In this document: piece by piece, positions 29,398 through 39,588 of the stretch
Layout: the number at the start of each line of letters is the position of its first letter
Numbering within the stretch: position 1 is the first letter of the stretch
From: Deltaproteobacteria bacterium
GTDB lineage: Bacteria > Desulfobacterota > Syntrophia > Syntrophales > Smithellaceae
Direction of reading: 5' to 3'
Length of the DNA stretch: 43,596 nucleotides
Assembly (NCBI GenBank): GCA_012729055.1
Contig: JAAYDW010000060.1
Span: forward strand, 1-43,596
The notes under the pieces: generated by a model
Database searches by the model: none
What the model saw: only the letters and a program-made list of their open reading frames with translations
Told to the model about the DNA's origin: nothing
Program-made: the position numbers and the translations under genes

Positions 29398-29462
29398 CCG
29401 GCAAATGCAGCCGATCGCAAGGCAAGACTTTCGCCTTGCTCCGGTTGATCCGCACGTTACCG
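29398..29462 (+). repeat. attC-like site 7, end of the array
   Basis: CCGGCAA (29398-29404) and GTTACCG (29456-29462) flank GCAGCCGATCGCAAGGC and GCCTTGCTCCGGTTGATCC, with a clean GCAAGGC/GCCTTGC inner stem. Past it the base composition returns to that of the chromosome. Confidence 0.72.
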
Positions 29463-29607
29463 ATGGATTCTGAAAGATATTCCAATTGATAATTTAAGAT
29501 TCAAGGCAGAACAATTTTGTAATCGATCGCGCGCAATAGAACAAATATGCTTCCCGACGCCCGGGGGCTGATTCCATAACTCCCCGTGTTTCGTGACAAA
29601 TCGATGC

Positions 29608-29622
29608 TGGCAGGAATATTGC
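29608..29622 (+). promoter_or_regulatory. Sigma-54 promoter of amtB-glnK
   Basis: TGGCAG-GAATA-TTGC matches the -24/-12 consensus with one change in the -24 half. It lies 44 bases before the amtB ATG. amtB-glnK operons are classically NtrC/sigma-54 controlled under nitrogen limitation. Confidence 0.75.
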
Positions 29623-29665
29623 TCCTTTCGCTGCTCAATATATCAACGATAAGGAGTATATATCC

Positions 29666-30892
29666 ATGAACGCGCAAATCAGCACCGGCGATACCGCCTG
29701 GATCTTAGTCTGTTGCTCTTTGGTGCTTTTGATGACGCCGGCACTGGCCTTTTTCTACGGCGGAATGGTGAGGCGAAAAAATGTTCTCTCGACGCTGACG
29801 TTGAGCTATATCTTCATGTCGCTGATCGGTGTGCAGTGGGTGATTTACGGCTACTCGCTGGCTTTCGGTCCGGACATCGGCGGATTAATCGGCGGACTCG
29901 ATTATCTCGGGTTTACGGGAGTCGGCGCCCAGCCCAACGCGGTGTACGCGAAAAATATTCCTCATCAGCTTTTTGCCGCCTTCCAGATGATGTTTGCCGT
30001 CATTACGCCCGCTCTGATCACAGGCGCTTTCGTGGAACGGGTGAAGTTCAAGAGCTTTCTGCTTTTCAGTCTGCTCTGGGCGACGCTGGTCTATGATCCG
30101 CTTTGCCACTGGGTCTGGGGGCAGGGCGGATGGCTCAGGGAAATGGGCGTGCTGGATTTTGCGGGCGGAACCGTTGTCCACATTGCCGCCGGCTTTTCCG
30201 CTTTGGCCTTTGCGCTGGTCATCGGTCCGCGCAAGGGACACGGCAGTTTTCCGATGGAGCCCAACAATATTCCGCTGACTGTTTTGGGAACCGGGTTGCT
30301 GTGGGTCGGCTGGTTCGGCTTCAACGCCGGCAGCGCCCTGGGCGCCAACGGCGTGGCGGTAAACGCCCTGGTGACCACCAACACGTCGGCGGCCACCGCA
30401 GGCCTTGTCTGGATGCTGCTTTCCTGGCTCGACGGCCGGCCCAGCACGCTGGGGATTGCAACCGGCATGGTGGTCGGTCTGGCGGCGGTGACGCCGGCAT
30501 GCGGTTATGTGACGCCCTTGGCGGCCATGGTTATCGGCGCTGTTGCGGCCCCGCTCGCCTACTATGCGATACGCTTCCGGGAACGAAGAAAGCTCGATGA
30601 ATCCCTGGATGTGTGGGCGTGTCACGGGATGGCCAGCACCTGGGGAACCCTGGCCACGGGGTTGTTCGCGACCGTGGCCGTCAACGCCGATGCGGCCAAC
30701 GGCTTGTTTTTCGGCAATCCCTCCCAGTTTGCCGTTCAACTGATTGCCGTCATCGTCACGATTGTTTTTGCCTTCGGTATGACCTATGTGCTGGCCAAAG
30801 CGCTTCATGTGAGCATTGGGCTGCGCGTGAGCCCGATAGAAGAAGAGGTGGGGCTGGACATCAGCTCGCACGGAGAACGATCTTACTTATAA
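29666..30892 (+). CDS. amtB: Ammonium transporter AmtB
   Basis: The protein has 408 residues with GGAG nine bases upstream. It has about eleven membrane spans, the Amt signature region FAGGTVVHIAAGFSALA with the first pore His, and the second in DVWACHGMASTWGTLATG (twin-His pore). The start STGDTAWILVCCSLVLLMTPALAFFYGG is typical. The short C-terminal tail should contact GlnK. It forms the channel for ammonium uptake and is followed 61 bases later by its PII regulator. Confidence 0.95.
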   Translation: MNAQISTGDTAWILVCCSLVLLMTPALAFFYGGMVRRKNVLSTLTLSYIFMSLIGVQWVIYGYSLAFGPDIGGLIGGLDYLGFTGVGAQPNAVYAKNIPHQLFAAFQMMFAVITPALITGAFVERVKFKSFLLFSLLWATLVYDPLCHWVWGQGGWLREMGVLDFAGGTVVHIAAGFSALAFALVIGPRKGHGSFPMEPNNIPLTVLGTGLLWVGWFGFNAGSALGANGVAVNALVTTNTSAATAGLVWMLLSWLDGRPSTLGIATGMVVGLAAVTPACGYVTPLAAMVIGAVAAPLAYYAIRFRERRKLDESLDVWACHGMASTWGTLATGLFATVAVNADAANGLFFGNPSQFAVQLIAVIVTIVFAFGMTYVLAKALHVSIGLRVSPIEEEVGLDISSHGERSYL

Positions 30893-30953
30893 GCCGCAGT
30901 TTTAAAACGAATGTTAAAAGCATTCATCAGGATCAGAGATCGGAGAGGTTACG

Positions 30954-31331
30954 ATGCTGAAAAAAATAGAAGCGATTATCCGCGAAGATAAAGTGAACGA
31001 CGTTATGGACGGCCTCAGTGCGATAGGCATTGTGGGGCTTAGTCTGTTTGAAGTCCGGGGGCACGGCCGGCAGGGAGGCGTTCAACTGGTCGGACGGGCC
31101 GGAACCTATCAGGTCAATCTCCTGCCCAAAATTCAGATCAACATTGTTTTGAACGAACGCAACCTTGAAGCCGCCATTGAGGCGATTCTTCAATCCGCCT
31201 ATACGGGCGAGCCGGGCGACGGCATCATTTTTGTGACGCCCGTGGAGGATGTCATCCGCATCCGGACGCGCGAACGCGGTACGGAGGCCATGAATTATCC
31301 GGGAGACATCGACGAGCGCAAGAAGAAGTGA
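30954..31331 (+). CDS. glnK: PII signal-transduction protein GlnK/GlnB
   Basis: The protein has 125 residues from MLKKIEAIIREDKVNDV. The T-loop runs through GHGRQGGVQLVGRAGTYQVNLLPK, with the Tyr at the position uridylylated in enteric PII. The B-loop TGEPGDGIIFV and C-loop VIRIRTRERG bind ATP/ADP and 2-oxoglutarate. It is co-transcribed with amtB and should gate the transporter. An extra C-terminal tail (GTEAMNYPGDIDERKKK) exceeds the usual 112 residues. Confidence 0.93.
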   Translation: MLKKIEAIIREDKVNDVMDGLSAIGIVGLSLFEVRGHGRQGGVQLVGRAGTYQVNLLPKIQINIVLNERNLEAAIEAILQSAYTGEPGDGIIFVTPVEDVIRIRTRERGTEAMNYPGDIDERKKK

Positions 31332-31341
31332 TGGCCCGATG

Positions 31342-32025
31342 TTAGACGAGGTAAGAAAGGATGTTTCCCATACAATCATTAATGGCCTGATATTGCTTGC
31401 GCCCGGCGGACAGAATTTCTCTTTCGTTTTGGACTGAGGGCGATGAAACCAGCTCTTCCCGGCAATGCGCGACAATGTCCCGCGCGGCTTCGGGCGTCGT
31501 TTCCAGGTGAAACTGCAAGCCGATGACCGACCGGCCCCACTGAAACGCCTGGTTTTCGCAGTGGTCGCTTTTCGCGATGCGGATTGCTTCCCGCGGCAGA
31601 TCAAATGTTTCTCCGTGCCAGTGGAACACCTGAAGCGAGGGCGGGAAGCGAAAGATGGACTCGTCGCCGGAGTAAACGCCGTAAACGGGAAACCAGCCGA
31701 TCTCCTTGACGGCGTTCGGATAAACCTTTGCGCCCAGCGCCCAGGCGATGAGCTGCGCGCCCAGACATATCCCGAGAACCGGTTTCCCGGATGAGATGAC
31801 GTCCCGGATGAATTTTTTTTCAACCGCAAGCCAGGGATACCGGTCTTCGTCGTGGACGCTCATCGGGCCGCCCAGGATAACCAGCAGATCGATTTGATCG
31901 GGCCGGGGCAGGGTTGCCGATTCAAAAAAAGGCGTGCGGGTGATCGCATAGCCTGCCGCCAGAAGCCACGAACGGATGCTGCCCAGATCTTCAAAGGGAA
32001 CGTGCTGGAAATAATGGGCGTTCAT
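31342..32025 (-). CDS. Class I glutamine amidotransferase-like protein
   Basis: The protein has 228 residues from MNAHYFQHVPFEDLGS (AAGGAAG upstream). The nucleophile is in VLGICLGAQLIAWALGA, the oxyanion region in LVILGGPMSVHD and the His-Glu pair in IGLQFHLETTPE. It resembles the GMP synthase-like glutamine amidotransferases found as stand-alone proteins, and lacks a synthetase domain. It lies 25 bases after a PII gene, so glutamine handling under PII influence is plausible. The acceptor of the ammonia is unknown. Confidence 0.88.
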   Translation of the reverse strand: MNAHYFQHVPFEDLGSIRSWLLAAGYAITRTPFFESATLPRPDQIDLLVILGGPMSVHDEDRYPWLAVEKKFIRDVISSGKPVLGICLGAQLIAWALGAKVYPNAVKEIGWFPVYGVYSGDESIFRFPPSLQVFHWHGETFDLPREAIRIAKSDHCENQAFQWGRSVIGLQFHLETTPEAARDIVAHCREELVSSPSVQNEREILSAGRKQYQAINDCMGNILSYLV

Positions 32026-32050
32026 CGGGTCGCTTCCTTTCCGGGCCGGA

Positions 32051-32392
32051 TTATCCGATGGCCATCCGTCCGGATTCGCCGGTGCGAATGCGGATGCACT
32101 CCTCCAGGGGAACAATAAAAATTTTGCCGTCGCCGATAAGGCCGGTGCGCGCGCCTTTGATAATGGCTTCCACCGTGGGCTTCACATAGTCGTCATTGAC
32201 GGCAATTTCAAATCGAACCCTTCCCATGAGTTCGCCTCCGGTCGGGTTTCCCCCGTCATCTTCGATTTTGCCGGCCTGAGCCCCGCAGCCGATCACGTGC
32301 GTGACGGTGATCTTGCCCACTTTGACCTCCAGCAAGGCGTCCTTTACGTTTTTGAGTTTATCGGACGGAACAACCGCGACGATAACTTTCAT
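32051..32392 (-). CDS. Second PII-family protein with divergent T-loop
   Basis: The protein has 113 residues with GGGAGGT before the ATG. The B-loop TGLIGDGKIFIV and C-loop CIRIRTGESG are intact, so nucleotide binding is expected. The T-loop (CGAQAGKIEDDGGNPTGGELMG) lacks the Tyr used for uridylylation and the RGAEY motif. Its partner and signal therefore probably differ from those of GlnK. It is the first gene of a two-gene unit with the amidotransferase, convergent with amtB-glnK. Confidence 0.9.
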   Translation of the reverse strand: MKVIVAVVPSDKLKNVKDALLEVKVGKITVTHVIGCGAQAGKIEDDGGNPTGGELMGRVRFEIAVNDDYVKPTVEAIIKGARTGLIGDGKIFIVPLEECIRIRTGESGRMAIG

Positions 32393-32419
32393 AATGCGTT
32401 ACCTCCCTGGTTTTTACTT

Positions 32420-32434
32420 ACAAGAACAATGCCA
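32420..32434 (-). promoter_or_regulatory. Weak sigma-54-like promoter of the second PII gene
   Basis: The minus strand reads TGGCAT-TGTTC-TTGT, correct in spacing but with mismatches at the last base of each half. It is 28 bases from the PII ATG. This is tentative. Confidence 0.35.
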
Positions 32435-32626
32435 GAGAGGAAAACGCATCATCGATCTTGACATCATTGCAGATGAACATATTCGGTCTGTTATCAAAAA
32501 GAACATTTCTGTATGGCGGGCCCTTAAAAGGATTAAGCATCTCAGGGTTCTCAGCGATTTTGCCTGTTACGCGGGAGAAAGGGCAAAGAAAAATGATGAT
32601 AACTTCTTCAGGGGGTACCCTGTATT

Positions 32627-33781
32627 TTAAAGGATTTGACGGGCGGGGGTTTTGCGCAACAACGCGGTCAAAAGCCAGCTGGCCGCCAGAGCCGTTAAGA
32701 AAACCGCCACAAATTTTATCCAAGGCGGAAAAGGCAGCCCCAGCAGCAGAAACTGCATCCAGATGACGAAGACGTAATGAAAGACGTAGACGCCGTAGGC
32801 GTTGGCAGTCAGGCTGTCCGCCGCGGGACGGGCGGTATGGAAAAAAGCGCGCGCAAGACCCAGGGCGGCCAGACTCGTGAAGGTGCAGCACAGACAAAAG
32901 AAAGTCGTCATGATGACGGTCAGAAGCCATGCCGGAATGATCGCCAGACCGGCTCCCTGATTTTCGATGTATCCATGGACCAGAAAGGTGACCGCGCCCA
33001 GGACCAGCCACAGCGGCCACGGCTTGAGATTCTTCCGCGAAAGGGAACGGTCCGGATCGGCGCTGCCCAGGGCAACGCCCAGCAAAAACCAGGCGAAGTA
33101 CAAAAGGAATCGCCAGGCATGAAAATAGAAGGGCCCCGCGACATGCAGCCAGTAGCCGGGTTCGATGAACAGGCGCAGTGGAATCGTCGTCGCCAGGCTG
33201 GCCAGAAGAAAGGCCACGACCAGATTCCGGGGCGAGGCGGCCGTCCAGGATAACTTTTTCATGAGACCCGGAGCGAACCGGTACGCCAAGGCGACGACGG
33301 CGCCATAGGCCAGCAAGACCCAGATAAACCAGGCCGGCCCGCTTGCCCAGCCGTCGTTCGTGAAGAATCGCGGCAGGTAGCCGCCCTGGACGCTTTCGCT
33401 TGTTAAGAGCCATGACGGATAGTAGGCCAGCGGGGCCAGCAGAAAGGCGGAAACGATAAAGGGAATGCCGAGACGCTTGGCCCGGTCGGTCATGAAGCGG
33501 CCGGCGCCTTTCCGGTTCAGCGACGGGAGAATGAAGAGTCCGGATATCAGGAACATGAGACACATGAAGAACGTGTCGTTCCAGCCCACGAACAAGTCCA
33601 GCGGCCTCCAGCGAGCCATATCGACGACGGGGGTCGAAGATTTCATGTAATCGTTGGCGTCAAGGTAGCTGACGGTGTTGTAGGCCAGAGAGGCATGATG
33701 GGCGACCACCAGCAGGGTGACGACGCTGCGCAGGTAGTCGATGGCAATGTCGCGTTTCAAAAAGCTCCTCCGGACGGGCAT
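32627..33781 (-). CDS. Membrane acyltransferase (acyltransferase family 3)
   Basis: The protein has 384 residues with about ten membrane segments. The N-terminal IDYLRSVVTLLVVAHHASLAY contains the conserved His of the family, and NDTFFMCLMFLISGLFILPSL and DRAKRLGIPFIVSAFL are typical of acyltransferase_3/OpgC-like enzymes. They transfer acetyl or succinyl groups from inside the cell to sugars or glucans outside. The acceptor is not evident. It stands alone with no polysaccharide genes beside it. The 234 bases towards the PII gene hold nothing recognisable. Confidence 0.87.
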   Translation of the reverse strand: MPVRRSFLKRDIAIDYLRSVVTLLVVAHHASLAYNTVSYLDANDYMKSSTPVVDMARWRPLDLFVGWNDTFFMCLMFLISGLFILPSLNRKGAGRFMTDRAKRLGIPFIVSAFLLAPLAYYPSWLLTSESVQGGYLPRFFTNDGWASGPAWFIWVLLAYGAVVALAYRFAPGLMKKLSWTAASPRNLVVAFLLASLATTIPLRLFIEPGYWLHVAGPFYFHAWRFLLYFAWFLLGVALGSADPDRSLSRKNLKPWPLWLVLGAVTFLVHGYIENQGAGLAIIPAWLLTVIMTTFFCLCCTFTSLAALGLARAFFHTARPAADSLTANAYGVYVFHYVFVIWMQFLLLGLPFPPWIKFVAVFLTALAASWLLTALLRKTPARQIL

Positions 33782-34035
33782 GGATTATTCCGGTTGGCGA
33801 TGATCGTCAAATGCCGGATCATCGGGCGGCGGCCGTCATGCCTTCAGCATCGTAATCGGTTTCGCGGTTGCCGGTTTTGACGGAAACGCAGTATAGGGAA
33901 TTCGCGCCGGCCTGTCAATATCATTAATATGTTACGATTTCTTTCGGGCATGACTGCCTACCCAATATCACGGCCTTCGCCTTGTTGAACGGCGGATGGT
34001 GGGCGAGTAATTGAGGGGGCGCCTGAATGCCCCTG

Positions 34036-34089
34036 AAAAAAAAATGCCATCCAGCGGCGAGGAGCCTATACCCACTGAATGGCATTTTT
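34036..34089 (-). terminator. Rho-independent terminator of the 3D-domain gene
   Basis: On the minus strand AAAAATGCCATTCAG and CTGGATGGCATTTTT form a long stem with one mismatch, followed by a run of T residues. It begins 17 bases past the gene's stop. The A-rich foot makes it bidirectional. Confidence 0.85.
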
Positions 34090-34105
34090 CTTTGGATTGG
34101 CGCGA

Positions 34106-34531
34106 CTAGTCTAGAACACAGACATATTTTGCTTTACTGGATAATGACTTTAATCCATCGGGATTTTCGACTAAAACAAATTTCTGCCGTCCAAACTTTA
34201 TTGCCTGCTCGTGCGAGAGCATATAGATGTCGATGTTGCCACGATTCTTGGGGCTGGTTCGATCTTTGACGATGAAAGTTCCCATGCCGCTGATGGCGAT
34301 TCGGGTTCCCAGTTTAAACCCTTTTCTTTCCAGGTCTCTTGATACAGCTACGATTCCGGGTCTTACCATCTCTCCGGAAGCGGTCTTGCCCTTATTGTGG
34401 TAACACTCCGTCAGTGTGTATGCCGTCACCGATACCGTTGTTTCTTCGGCCCGTAAAGTCCCGGGGGAAATACACAGAATACACACGCCTAAAAGCACAA
34501 CTTTTGCTACTAATAGGTTTATTCTTGTCAT
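34106..34531 (-). CDS. Secreted 3D-domain protein
   Basis: The protein has 142 residues with AAGGAGGTCATT before the ATG. A signal peptide (MTRINLLVAKVVLLGVCILCISPGTLRA) is followed by a 3D (Asp-Asp-Asp) domain: VSVTAYTL, KTASGEMVRPGIVAVSRDL, GTRIAISGMGTFIVKDRT and GNIDIYM. The last two segments carry the conserved Asp residues. 3D domains occur in the catalytic double-psi barrel of lytic transglycosylases and in YabG/YuiC-like proteins, so action on peptidoglycan is likely. It has its own terminator and no operon partner. Confidence 0.87.
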   Translation of the reverse strand: MTRINLLVAKVVLLGVCILCISPGTLRAEETTVSVTAYTLTECYHNKGKTASGEMVRPGIVAVSRDLERKGFKLGTRIAISGMGTFIVKDRTSPKNRGNIDIYMLSHEQAIKFGRQKFVLVENPDGLKSLSSKAKYVCVLD

Positions 34532-34906
34532 AATGACCTCCTTGTGTTGAAAAGAGCGAAATGCGCTCTTTTGCACAGATAGGGTTATGGCTACCTTTGC
34601 CTACCCGTAGCTCCTCTATGTAGACACTCTTATGCAGAGTGGAATAAGCTACATCGTTCTTATTGTCTCGCGCTGATCAGTCAACGTGCAGTTTCATGAT
34701 GAAACAGAGTATTGATAAGAACCGAACTGAATGTGCGTTGAATATATGCAAGTTGGCTTCTGATGTCAATCATTCTTTTTGGGATCAACAGCGACGTCGT
34801 GCGCACTTTCAGGTGCGCTTTATACACGTTTTAAATCCGCACTTCTTCAGGAGGGAATGGAATACGTGTTTTAAAATATCGAACCGTGAAAACGAAAGAT
34901 TTGCCG
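34532..34906. other. Intergenic stretch, no gene seen
   Basis: The 375 bases upstream of the 3D-domain gene contain an imperfect ATGTAG...CTACAT inverted repeat at about 34617-34654 and AT-rich segments that may hold its promoter. No open frame with recognisable content was found. Confidence 0.5.
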
Positions 34907-34941
34907 ATGGCCGCCGGGGGAAGACCGCCCCCGGTGGCCAT
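34907..34941 (-). terminator. Strong hairpin after the rubrerythrin-like gene
   Basis: ATGGCCGCCGGGGG and CCCCCGGTGGCCAT pair with one mismatch across a seven-base loop. The position just past the stop suggests the end of the oxidative-stress transcript, although T residues are few. Confidence 0.65.
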
Positions 34942-34949
34942 GGATTGAT

Positions 34950-35468
34950 TTACGAAAGTCTTTCCTCGGAAAGGTGCAGGTGGTCCGTTTCGATGTCCAC
35001 CAGCGCTTCAAAAAGTTGTTTGATCCGCGGATGATCCGCTTCGGCGGCCGCCTTGCGGTAGAAGTCGATGGCCCGCGTTTCTCTTGCGTGAGATTCTTTG
35101 AGATTTTCGACATTCTGCGTGTGGCAGGCGTCGCTTCCCGGCGCAACGGCTTCCCGTTTGAGGATTTTTCTCCAGATGGAGGCATGCTCCGCCTCGATCT
35201 TGCCCAGCGCCTTGAACAGTATCTTCCCCTCGGGATTGTCGGTTTGACCGGCGGCGCACATGTAGAAGGCGGAATTGCTGATTTCCACCGCAAGCGCGTG
35301 TTCGGCTTTGGCCTGGTCTTTTGCGCTCAGAAGCACATCAAAGTTCACGACCGCTTCTCTGGCCTCCACTATATATTCTCCGTGAGCGCCGCAGAAAGGG
35401 CAGTTCGCCGGAGGGCTGGCGCCGATATAAGCGTCGCCGCAAATTATGCATCGGTATAATTTAACCAT
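34950..35468 (-). CDS. Rubrerythrin-like protein, rubredoxin domain first
   Basis: The protein has 172 residues with AAGGAGAATCC before the ATG. The N-terminal rubredoxin-like zinc/iron site is CIICGDAYIG...CPFCGAHG. A ferritin-like four-helix bundle follows, with Glu/His ligands in AEHALAVEISNSAFY, KIEAEHASIWRKI, ESHARETRAIDFY and DIETDHLHLSEE. The order is reversed relative to classical rubrerythrin, as in reverse rubrerythrin. It is expected to reduce hydrogen peroxide. Confidence 0.85.
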   Translation of the reverse strand: MVKLYRCIICGDAYIGASPPANCPFCGAHGEYIVEAREAVVNFDVLLSAKDQAKAEHALAVEISNSAFYMCAAGQTDNPEGKILFKALGKIEAEHASIWRKILKREAVAPGSDACHTQNVENLKESHARETRAIDFYRKAAAEADHPRIKQLFEALVDIETDHLHLSEERLS

Positions 35469-35501
35469 GGATTCTCCTTTTTATCGTGGTCCTGTTCCGG
35501 C

Positions 35502-35876
35502 TTACGCTTTCCACAGTCCGTGAAGATTGCAGTACTCTCTCGCCGTGATACTGGCTGCCTCAATGGGGAAAACCGCCTCAGGTGCCTGGCCCGGCGCCAA
35601 ATACTGGCGATAGATTTTGCCGTCCGCGAGAATTTCAATCCATTCGATGTAATGCTTTTCTTCCATCGGATGCGCCACGCTGCCAACGGTTACTTTGAAT
35701 CCGCCCGCCGTTTTTTCAATGACCGGAACATGCTTTTCCTTCGCGGCGTCCGTTGTGTTTTCCGTCATGAGTTTCATGGGCTGTTCACAACATACGAGCT
35801 TTCCTACACCCGCGTGAAGCACTTCCACGATATTGCCGCAGACATTGCATTTGTACACTTCATTTCTGGCTGTCAT
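35502..35876 (-). CDS. dfx: Desulfoferrodoxin (two-iron superoxide reductase)
   Basis: The protein has 124 residues. The desulforedoxin domain has CNVCG and LVCCEQPM (four Cys for the FeS4 centre). The catalytic mononuclear iron is held by His residues in EKHVPVI and [11 protein letters not shown] and by Cys and His in EYCNLHGLW. It reduces superoxide to peroxide without making oxygen, the usual strategy in strict anaerobes. AAAAGGAGACTC precedes the ATG. It lies 33 bases from the next gene and 29 from the one before, so the three form an operon. Confidence 0.95.
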   Translation of the reverse strand: MTARNEVYKCNVCGNIVEVLHAGVGKLVCCEQPMKLMTENTTDAAKEKHVPVIEKTAGGFKVTVGSVAHPMEEKHYIEWIEILADGKIYRQYLAPGQAPEAVFPIEAASITAREYCNLHGLWKA

Positions 35877-35905
35877 AATGAGTCTCCTTTTTTTATGTAA
35901 AACGA

Positions 35906-36403
35906 TTAATCCACTTTTTTAAACATCTTTCCCTTGGCGCCGCAAACCGGGCAGGTTTCCGGCGCTTCTTTTTCCGCCGTATAGCCGCAGACCGGACAGA
36001 CATAATAGCTGTAGGTTTCTTTCGCGCCATCGAGATTGTCCAGCATCTGCTGATAGAGTCCGGCGTGAATTTTTTCCACCTCGTTGGCGAAAATAAATGA
36101 TCTTTCCGCTTCTTTATGGCCTTCGGCTTTGGCTGCTTCAATCATGGCCGGATACATGCTTTTAAACTCGTGCGTTTCTCCGGCGACCGCTTCCTGAAGG
36201 TTTTCCTTTGTGGAACGGATGCCTTTCATCGCCTTTAAGTGGGCGTGGGCATGGACAGTCTCCGCTTCCGCGGCCGCCCGAAACAGTTTTGCCGCCTGAG
36301 CAAATCCTTCCTGGTCGGCCTTGGCCGCAAAAGCCAGATATTTGCGGTTGGCCTGTGATTCTCCGGCAAAAGCTTCCTGCAATGCTTCTTCTGTTTTCGA
36401 CAT
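35906..36403 (-). CDS. rbr: Rubrerythrin
   Basis: The protein has 165 residues with AGGAGGAGAT before the ATG. The di-iron ferritin-like domain comes first ([61 protein letters not shown]), and the rubredoxin domain last ([23 protein letters not shown]). It reduces hydrogen peroxide and receives electrons through rubredoxin. It is the first gene of the rbr-dfx-rubrerythrin-like unit. Confidence 0.95.
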   Translation of the reverse strand: MSKTEEALQEAFAGESQANRKYLAFAAKADQEGFAQAAKLFRAAAEAETVHAHAHLKAMKGIRSTKENLQEAVAGETHEFKSMYPAMIEAAKAEGHKEAERSFIFANEVEKIHAGLYQQMLDNLDGAKETYSYYVCPVCGYTAEKEAPETCPVCGAKGKMFKKVD

Positions 36404-36466
36404 TTTAATCTCCTCCTTTTTTAAAAATATTTATTTGATTGGCGTAGCTTTATCACTCCCGCCTGA

Positions 36467-36505
36467 CCTCCCCCACGTGTGCCCTTCAGGGTATCGAGGG
36501 GGAGG
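36467..36505 (-). terminator. Hairpin after katG
   Basis: CCTCCCCC (36467-36474) pairs with GGGGGAGG (36498-36505) around a 23-base loop, between katG and rbr. There is no T tract on either side. Confidence 0.55.
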
Positions 36506-36546
36506 AATCTAAGTGGTGACGCGCTACGGGAAATTGCAAGCTCCTG

Positions 36547-39353
<2,807 letters not shown>

Positions 39354-39356
39354 TTC

Positions 39357-39367
39357 GGAATCATTCC
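39357..39367 (-). promoter_or_regulatory. Candidate autoregulatory PerR operator
   Basis: GGAAT-G-ATTCC (read on the minus strand) is a perfect palindrome within CTGGAATGATTCCG, a few bases before the regulator's ATG. It matches the element upstream of katG. Confidence 0.6.
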
Positions 39368-39588
39368 AGTTTGTAAAACTTCTACCCCAGGGAGCATGTC
39401 TTGTCAAGCGGATTTTAATCTTTTCTCTTGACGGAAATTTCGCAGGATGTTTGAAGTTCTGCGAAGGGCTCGATCCCGCCAGCCGGGATTCCGGCCCGCT
39501 GCATGCTATCTAAAAACCATACCCGGCGGAAGAAATAGAGCGTCAACCGGCCGGGGGAATGATGCTCCATTGACGGAGGATGTGCCTG

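Noticed and set aside
24688-29462. CRISPR array, suggested by recurring GCCGATCGC elements
   Set aside because: The repeats are 500-900 bases apart, differ in length and sequence, and separate whole genes. This is the pattern of attC sites.
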